Assembly: GCA_023151115.1 (NCBI GenBank)
Contig: JAKLJP010000016.1
Location: 62,001-126,000, forward strand
Source: Anaerolineae bacterium
GTDB taxonomy: Bacteria; Chloroflexota; Anaerolineae; 4572-78; J111
Length of the DNA stretch: 64,000 nt
Direction: 5' to 3'
How positions within the stretch are numbered: the first letter of the stretch is position 1; every line of letters starts with the position of its first letter. The notes under the pieces are model-generated. The model did no database searches. It saw only the letters and a list, made by a program, of their open reading frames with translations, and was not told where the DNA came from. The translations under genes were made by a program, and so were the position numbers. Positions 60,558 through 64,000 of the stretch are shown in pieces.

Positions 60558-61915
60558 CGCTGAATATCCAGCTTCTCCAAATCCACTGCCGCCATTTTGA
60601 CCCGCTCAAAGGCGCGGGGACGAGGGTAGGGCGCGGTGGCGTCAAGGCCCAATTTCATACCCAGCCCGTGGTCGGTCGAGGGGTTGAGTTCGTGACCGCG
60701 TGCCGCCGGAATCTGGATGAGTCCGGTTTCGGGCCGGAAGCGGGTGGCCAAGGCCCACTCCACGTCGTCGGCGCTGGTCATATCCACATCTTCATCCACC
60801 GCAATAACCATTTTGAGCGAGGGGAAAGCGGCAAAGGTGGCCAGGATAGCGTTCTTGGCCGTGCCTTCCATACTCTTTTTAACCTGAACGACGGCGTGAT
60901 AAAAACCGCAGCCGCCGTGGCTGAAATAGACGCCCCGCACGTCCCGCACCTGCCGCGATACCAGCCGGTAGACCGCCGCCTCGCCCACCAACCCCACCGA
61001 GTTATACACCTCTTTGCCCGATAAAATGGTTTGCCAGATAGGGTTTTTGCGCCGGGTGATTTTTTTGACCCGCACCACCCAACGATTATTCTGAGCAGCG
61101 TAGTAGCCGGTCACTTCGGCAAAAGGGCCTTCCGGCTCGCGCACCTCCGGCAGCATCTCCGCTTCCAGAATAAACTGGGCGTCGGCCAGACCTTCCACCC
61201 CCACCGTCTGGCTGCGAATAAGGCGCAGCGGCTCGCCACTGATGTTGCCGGCGATGCCCAGCTCATCTTTATCAATCGGCGCAGCGGAACTGGGCACCGC
61301 CGAGGCGATGTGGACCGCAGGGCCAATGCCGTTGTTCAGGGTGACTTCCAGGGATTGGCCTCGCTTTTCGGCCCGCTCATAGTAATCGCGCACGTGCCGC
61401 CCCTCGTCAAGCTGGACCGTCAGCCGGTCAGGCCCGGTGACCAGCGCCCGGTAAATCGAGGCGTTGCGTACCCCGGTGTCAGGGTCGCGGGCAATGACTA
61501 CCGCCGAATCAATGTAGGGGCCGCCATCACCCAGGGCATGGGTGGGAATGGGCAGCCTGGACAGGTCCACTTCCTCCTCAACCACCTCATTGGCCGGGCC
61601 GTTGTCGTCCACCTCCGGCTCGATGGGCCGGGTTTGCCATTCCTGCACCGCATCGGCGACAACGAAGGGAAGCTGCGCTGTAGCGCAGCCAAACAACCGG
61701 GCCAGCGCCGCCCGGTTCCAATACAACCCGACCAACACCGGGAATGGGTGGCCTTTGACCCGCTCGCACAGCACCACCTCTTTGCCCTCAAAACGGTAGG
61801 CCACCCCGGCCAGCTCGTGGACCGGGTCCACCTCGCTGCGTACTCGCACCAAGTCGCCATTGGCGGTCAGGCGCTCGATGCAGGCGTTCAGATCAATCAA
61901 GTGATGGCGTGACAT
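60554..61915 (-). CDS. UbiD-family decarboxylase
   Basis: A 453-residue member of the UbiD family, which decarboxylates aromatic or unsaturated acids with prenylated FMN. The start at 61915 has GGAGGGAGGG upstream; a longer frame (to 62071) translates a dispersed repeat and is rejected. Motifs: VDLSRLPIPTHALGDGGPYI, RNASIYRALVTGPDRLTVQL, the prFMN-binding GNISGEPLRLIRSQTVGVEGLADAQ, EMLPEVREPEGPFAEVTGYY with the catalytic Glu-Arg-Glu-like set, and MVIAVDEDVDMTSADDVEWALATRF. The prFMN-making UbiX partner is not in the window. Substrate unknown. Confidence 0.93.
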   Translation of the reverse strand: MSRHHLIDLNACIERLTANGDLVRVRSEVDPVHELAGVAYRFEGKEVVLCERVKGHPFPVLVGLYWNRAALARLFGCATAQLPFVVADAVQEWQTRPIEPEVDDNGPANEVVEEEVDLSRLPIPTHALGDGGPYIDSAVVIARDPDTGVRNASIYRALVTGPDRLTVQLDEGRHVRDYYERAEKRGQSLEVTLNNGIGPAVHIASAVPSSAAPIDKDELGIAGNISGEPLRLIRSQTVGVEGLADAQFILEAEMLPEVREPEGPFAEVTGYYAAQNNRWVVRVKKITRRKNPIWQTILSGKEVYNSVGLVGEAAVYRLVSRQVRDVRGVYFSHGGCGFYHAVVQVKKSMEGTAKNAILATFAAFPSLKMVIAVDEDVDMTSADDVEWALATRFRPETGLIQIPAARGHELNPSTDHGLGMKLGLDATAPYPRPRAFERVKMAAVDLEKLDIQR

Positions 61916-61944
61916 CGTATTCCCTCCCTCCAAAATATCTGTCA

Positions 61945-62013
61945 TGTCGCTGCGAGCCGCAGGCGACCCAGTCTCCCACCCGAGAGGGGGATTGCTCCGG
62001 CCTCGCAATGACA
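61945..62013. repeat. TGTCATTGCGAG-type dispersed repeat
   Basis: Terminal inverted repeats TGTCGCTGCGAG (61945-61956) and CTCGCAATGACA (62002-62013) match at 10 of 12. The inside has CCCGAGAGGGGGATTGCTCCGG. It is a very common bacterial palindromic repeat, here in the leader of the UbiD gene, between it and the CoA-binding gene. Confidence 0.75.
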
Positions 62014-62022
62014 TTTTCAGTT

Positions 62023-62457
62023 TTATTGCTTCGGTTTGATTCCCAGTCGTTCGTGTTCGGTGCGGATGCACCGATCCAAAACCACTTTCAGCCCAGCGGC
62101 CTGGGCGTTTTGCTCCGGCGTGTCGTCTAATCCCACCACGCCCAGTTGAGTCCAGATGGTTTTAGCCTTAACCTCAATCGCCTCAGCAATAATTTCGGGC
62201 AAAAAATCTGGGTTGCGGAACACATCCACAATATCAATCGGTTCGGGCACAGCGGCCAGAGTCGGATAACTTTTGTCGCCATCCACTTCATCAATGGTCG
62301 GGTTGACCGGGTAAACTTTATAGCCCATCTGTTTGAGATATTGCGCCACTTGATAGCTGGTGTAGTAATGGTCGTTAGACTCGCCGACTACGGCAATCAC
62401 CCTGGCCTCTTCTAAAATCTGGCGCAATTCAGCATCGCTGTCATTCGGTTCCCACAT
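62023..62457 (-). CDS. CoA-binding domain protein (YccU type)
   Basis: A 144-residue single-domain protein with a Rossmann-like CoA-binding fold: DAELRQILEEARVIAVVGESNDHYYTSYQ, KQMGYKVYPVNPTIDEVDG and IDIVDVFRNPDFLPEIIAEAIEV, ending with WTQLGVVGLDDTPEQNAQAAGLKVVLDRCIRTEH. This matches the YccU family of stand-alone CoA-binding proteins, related to succinyl-CoA synthetase alpha but lacking its active site. AAGGAG precedes the ATG. It is the third gene of an operon after the kinase and thioesterase genes. The CoA theme of the thioesterase and this protein may be linked. Confidence 0.92.
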   Translation of the reverse strand: MWEPNDSDAELRQILEEARVIAVVGESNDHYYTSYQVAQYLKQMGYKVYPVNPTIDEVDGDKSYPTLAAVPEPIDIVDVFRNPDFLPEIIAEAIEVKAKTIWTQLGVVGLDDTPEQNAQAAGLKVVLDRCIRTEHERLGIKPKQ

Positions 62458-62480
62458 CGTTTCGCTCCTTGCTAAATCCT

Positions 62481-62960
62481 TTAAGTTTCTTCTTTCGCTT
62501 CGATATTGTACTCATTTGGGCTGGAACTCCCAGCCGGAGCTTTTTCTTCGTAACGGCTGATCGCCTGCCGCAATTTTTCAGGGACAGGGTGAGGCGCAAA
62601 ATTATCTTTACTGGTCGTGACCGCCGCAATATGGCCGGTGGCAATCAGCCGGTCATCAGCCTCGGCCCGAACTTCAAATTCAAAACGCAGACTGCGCCGG
62701 CCCACGTGCCCAATCCGCACATAAATACGCAGCCATTCCGGCCACCTGGCCGAAGATTTATAATTGCAGTGCGACTCGGCAAACAGCATATCGGTTTGGT
62801 CAGCGTCCATATCATGATGATCGTAGCCAATGGCCTCAAAATAATGGGTCACAGCTTCGTCGAAGTAAAAATAGTACTGGGCAAAGTTAACGTGTCCCTG
62901 CAAGTCGGTTTCATTAAAACGGACCCGGACACGGGTATAAAACTTGAAAGCTTGGTTCAT
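62481..62960 (-). CDS. Acyl-CoA thioesterase (hotdog, 4HBT/YbgC type)
   Basis: A 159-residue hotdog-fold enzyme that hydrolyses acyl-CoA thioesters. The active-site region is RFNETDLQGHVNFAQYYFYFDEA with catalytic Asp19 and the GHVN turn. The helix then continues HYFEAIGYDHHDM, and YKSSARWPEWLRIYVRIGHVGRRSLRFEFEV forms the sheet. The last 25 residues are a polar tail. The start overlaps the upstream kinase gene by four bases (ATGA), so translation is coupled. Substrate chain length cannot be told. Confidence 0.92.
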   Translation of the reverse strand: MNQAFKFYTRVRVRFNETDLQGHVNFAQYYFYFDEAVTHYFEAIGYDHHDMDADQTDMLFAESHCNYKSSARWPEWLRIYVRIGHVGRRSLRFEFEVRAEADDRLIATGHIAAVTTSKDNFAPHPVPEKLRQAISRYEEKAPAGSSSPNEYNIEAKEET

Positions 62961-63949
62961 GAGATTGACCTTGTTGACAGCAGTTCCATGCTGGATTGAA
63001 TCAATGTTTCTCGTAAGGTCGGTGCATTGAGGCCGGCTTGCTCCATGCCCAGCAGCACCCCACCGACCACCGGGGGCGCGCTGAGCGATGTAAAACGCGC
63101 GCCGGGCGCAACCGTATAAACCGTTTGGCGCATGGCCTCAACCAGAAGCGGGCTGCCCTTGTACAGGCTGCCCACCAGCACCGCATCAAACTCCAGCGCC
63201 TCAAAGTTGAGCTGACGAATGACGCCGATAGCCAGGCTGCCCAACTCCCGGCCGGCCCACAGAATGATGTCCTGGGCCACCAGATCGCCCTTGGCCGCGG
63301 CTTGAAAAACCAGCGGCGCGGCGCTGGCATCCACTTGCAATCGCTCCAAACTCAAGCCTTCCAACAAATCTTCGATGTCGCGCGCCCCGGTCCACTCGAT
63401 AAAGGCTTGGGTTAGGCGGGTAGCCGGGCCGCGCCGGGTCCATGCCAGAGCTACGGACTGTATAGCCTTGCCCACCAACTCCAGCCCACCGGCCACTTCG
63501 GCCATGCGCCAGCCGTAGCCGGTCAGCCGGCCGATACGCCGGTTTTGGTCCCAACCCCAGCAGTTGGCCCGCGTCCCGGCGATGACGGCAATCCCCCAGC
63601 CGGAAGGTGCGCCGGTCAGCAAACCAATGATCGTATCGTTGACCAACTCAAACGAGGCGTGATCCAGCCCCAGCGGGCGGATGGCGGCCAGATGCGGTTC
63701 TCGCTGCGAAGGCCAATCGTAGCCGGCGATGCCAAAGCCTGCCCCGGCGATTTGTTCTTTGGTGATCCCGGCGTCGGCCAGGGCGCGTTGGGTCACAACA
63801 GCCAGCGTGGCTGCCAGACCGTCATACCCCACATCTTCGTAGTTGCCGGGGCCGGCCTCACCAAAACCCACCGCCCGCCCCGAAGCGTCGGCGATTAAGG
63901 CGTGACTTTTGGTGCCGCCAATGTCAACGCCGAGAAAGTAAGCGGACAC
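62957..63949 (-). CDS. Sugar kinase-like ATPase (BadF/BadG, N-acetylglucosamine kinase type)
   Basis: A 330-residue ASKHA-fold kinase. The start is GTG 63949 with AGGAGA six bases upstream; an ATG 36 bases earlier has no site. The phosphate-binding DIGGTKSHALI begins at Asp9. Then come GAGFGIAGYDWPSQ, the second motif VNDTIIGLLTGAPSGWGIAVIAGTR, and the adenosine motif VLVGSLYKGSPLLVEAM. The pattern fits N-acetylglucosamine kinases of the BadF/BadG ATPase family, which phosphorylate amino sugars from cell-wall turnover. It is the first gene of a three-gene operon with thioesterase and CoA-binding protein, an unexpected combination. Confidence 0.9.
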   Translation of the reverse strand: MSAYFLGVDIGGTKSHALIADASGRAVGFGEAGPGNYEDVGYDGLAATLAVVTQRALADAGITKEQIAGAGFGIAGYDWPSQREPHLAAIRPLGLDHASFELVNDTIIGLLTGAPSGWGIAVIAGTRANCWGWDQNRRIGRLTGYGWRMAEVAGGLELVGKAIQSVALAWTRRGPATRLTQAFIEWTGARDIEDLLEGLSLERLQVDASAAPLVFQAAAKGDLVAQDIILWAGRELGSLAIGVIRQLNFEALEFDAVLVGSLYKGSPLLVEAMRQTVYTVAPGARFTSLSAPPVVGGVLLGMEQAGLNAPTLRETLIQSSMELLSTRSIS

Positions 63950-63976
63950 GTCTCTCTCCTGGAAAATAACTTTGGC

Positions 63977-64000
63977 GGAGTTCAAAAGCTATGCTTTTGG
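63977..64000. repeat. Hairpin repeat related to 58074-58120, cut by window edge
   Basis: GGAGTTCAAAAGC (63977-63989), TAT, GCTTTTG (63993-63999). It shares GGAGTYCAAA...GCTT with the perfect hairpin between the CotH genes, in the same order, and looks like a second member whose other half lies outside the window. Confidence 0.5.

Noticed and set aside
61916..62071. N-terminal extension of the UbiD protein
   Set aside because: The extra codons translate a known type of dispersed repeat, and a strong ribosome-binding site supports the start at 61915.

Overview
The window reads as a piece of a free-living bacterial chromosome, most likely a Chloroflexota (Anaerolineae-like) organism. This is inferred from the style of its genes: giant MalT/LuxR-type ATPase regulators, DUF4386/DUF2306/DUF2938 membrane proteins, secreted CotH and lamin-tail proteins, and a membrane-anchored kinase joined to alpha-2-macroglobulin. 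Many short palindromic or low-complexity repeats are scattered between genes and, unusually, inside them in frame. No rRNA, tRNA, CRISPR array or transposase gene was recognised.

Layout. 1-9.6 kb: a truncated MalT-like regulator, a cobalamin-independent methionine-synthase-like enzyme, a remnant of an ATPase regulator, an S4 RNA-binding protein, fabH (with an odd C-terminal tail) and fabF, mnmG, a decayed toxin-antitoxin pair and kynureninase. 9.7-18.1 kb: an aldo/keto reductase, a full MalT/LuxR regulator carrying two in-frame repeat insertions, then a run of small membrane proteins, two of them broken, around a zinc-free medium-chain dehydrogenase.

18.4-36.9 kb is the centrepiece: one co-directional block encoding a contractile phage-tail-like particle. 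In order: sheath, tube, a tail-assembly chaperone with a probable -1 frameshift on nine A residues, a 498-residue disordered protein, a hub-associated protein, a 1250-residue tape-measure candidate, a gp27-like hub, a gp5/VgrG-like spike, a PAAR-like tip, gp25, baseplate J, a large wedge protein, two small proteins, a fibre ending in a peptidase-S74 chaperone preceded by a bulb-lectin-like motif, and a 253-residue protein that may be a terminator. There is no capsid, portal, terminase, integrase, lysin, holin or AAA+ ATPase in the window, so this looks like a domesticated tail or extracellular contractile injection system rather than a prophage.

37-55 kb: two GNAT acetyltransferases, a stand-alone response-regulator receiver that apparently starts at ATT, a secreted two-repeat protein, a 2539-residue Ser/Thr kinase-FHA-membrane-Ig-alpha-2-macroglobulin fusion with an intact CVEQ thioester motif, an acyl-CoA ligase/short-chain reductase pair, a PAS-GAF histidine kinase, a LysM-serine hydrolase and a zinc-ribbon DUF1294 protein. 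55-64 kb: a small MITE-like palindromic element with 13-bp flanking repeats, two CotH-family secreted proteins separated by a perfect hairpin, an HxlR regulator with a clear promoter and operator-like dyad, a UbiD-family decarboxylase overlapping it tail to tail, and an operon of a sugar-kinase-like ATPase, a thioesterase and a CoA-binding protein.
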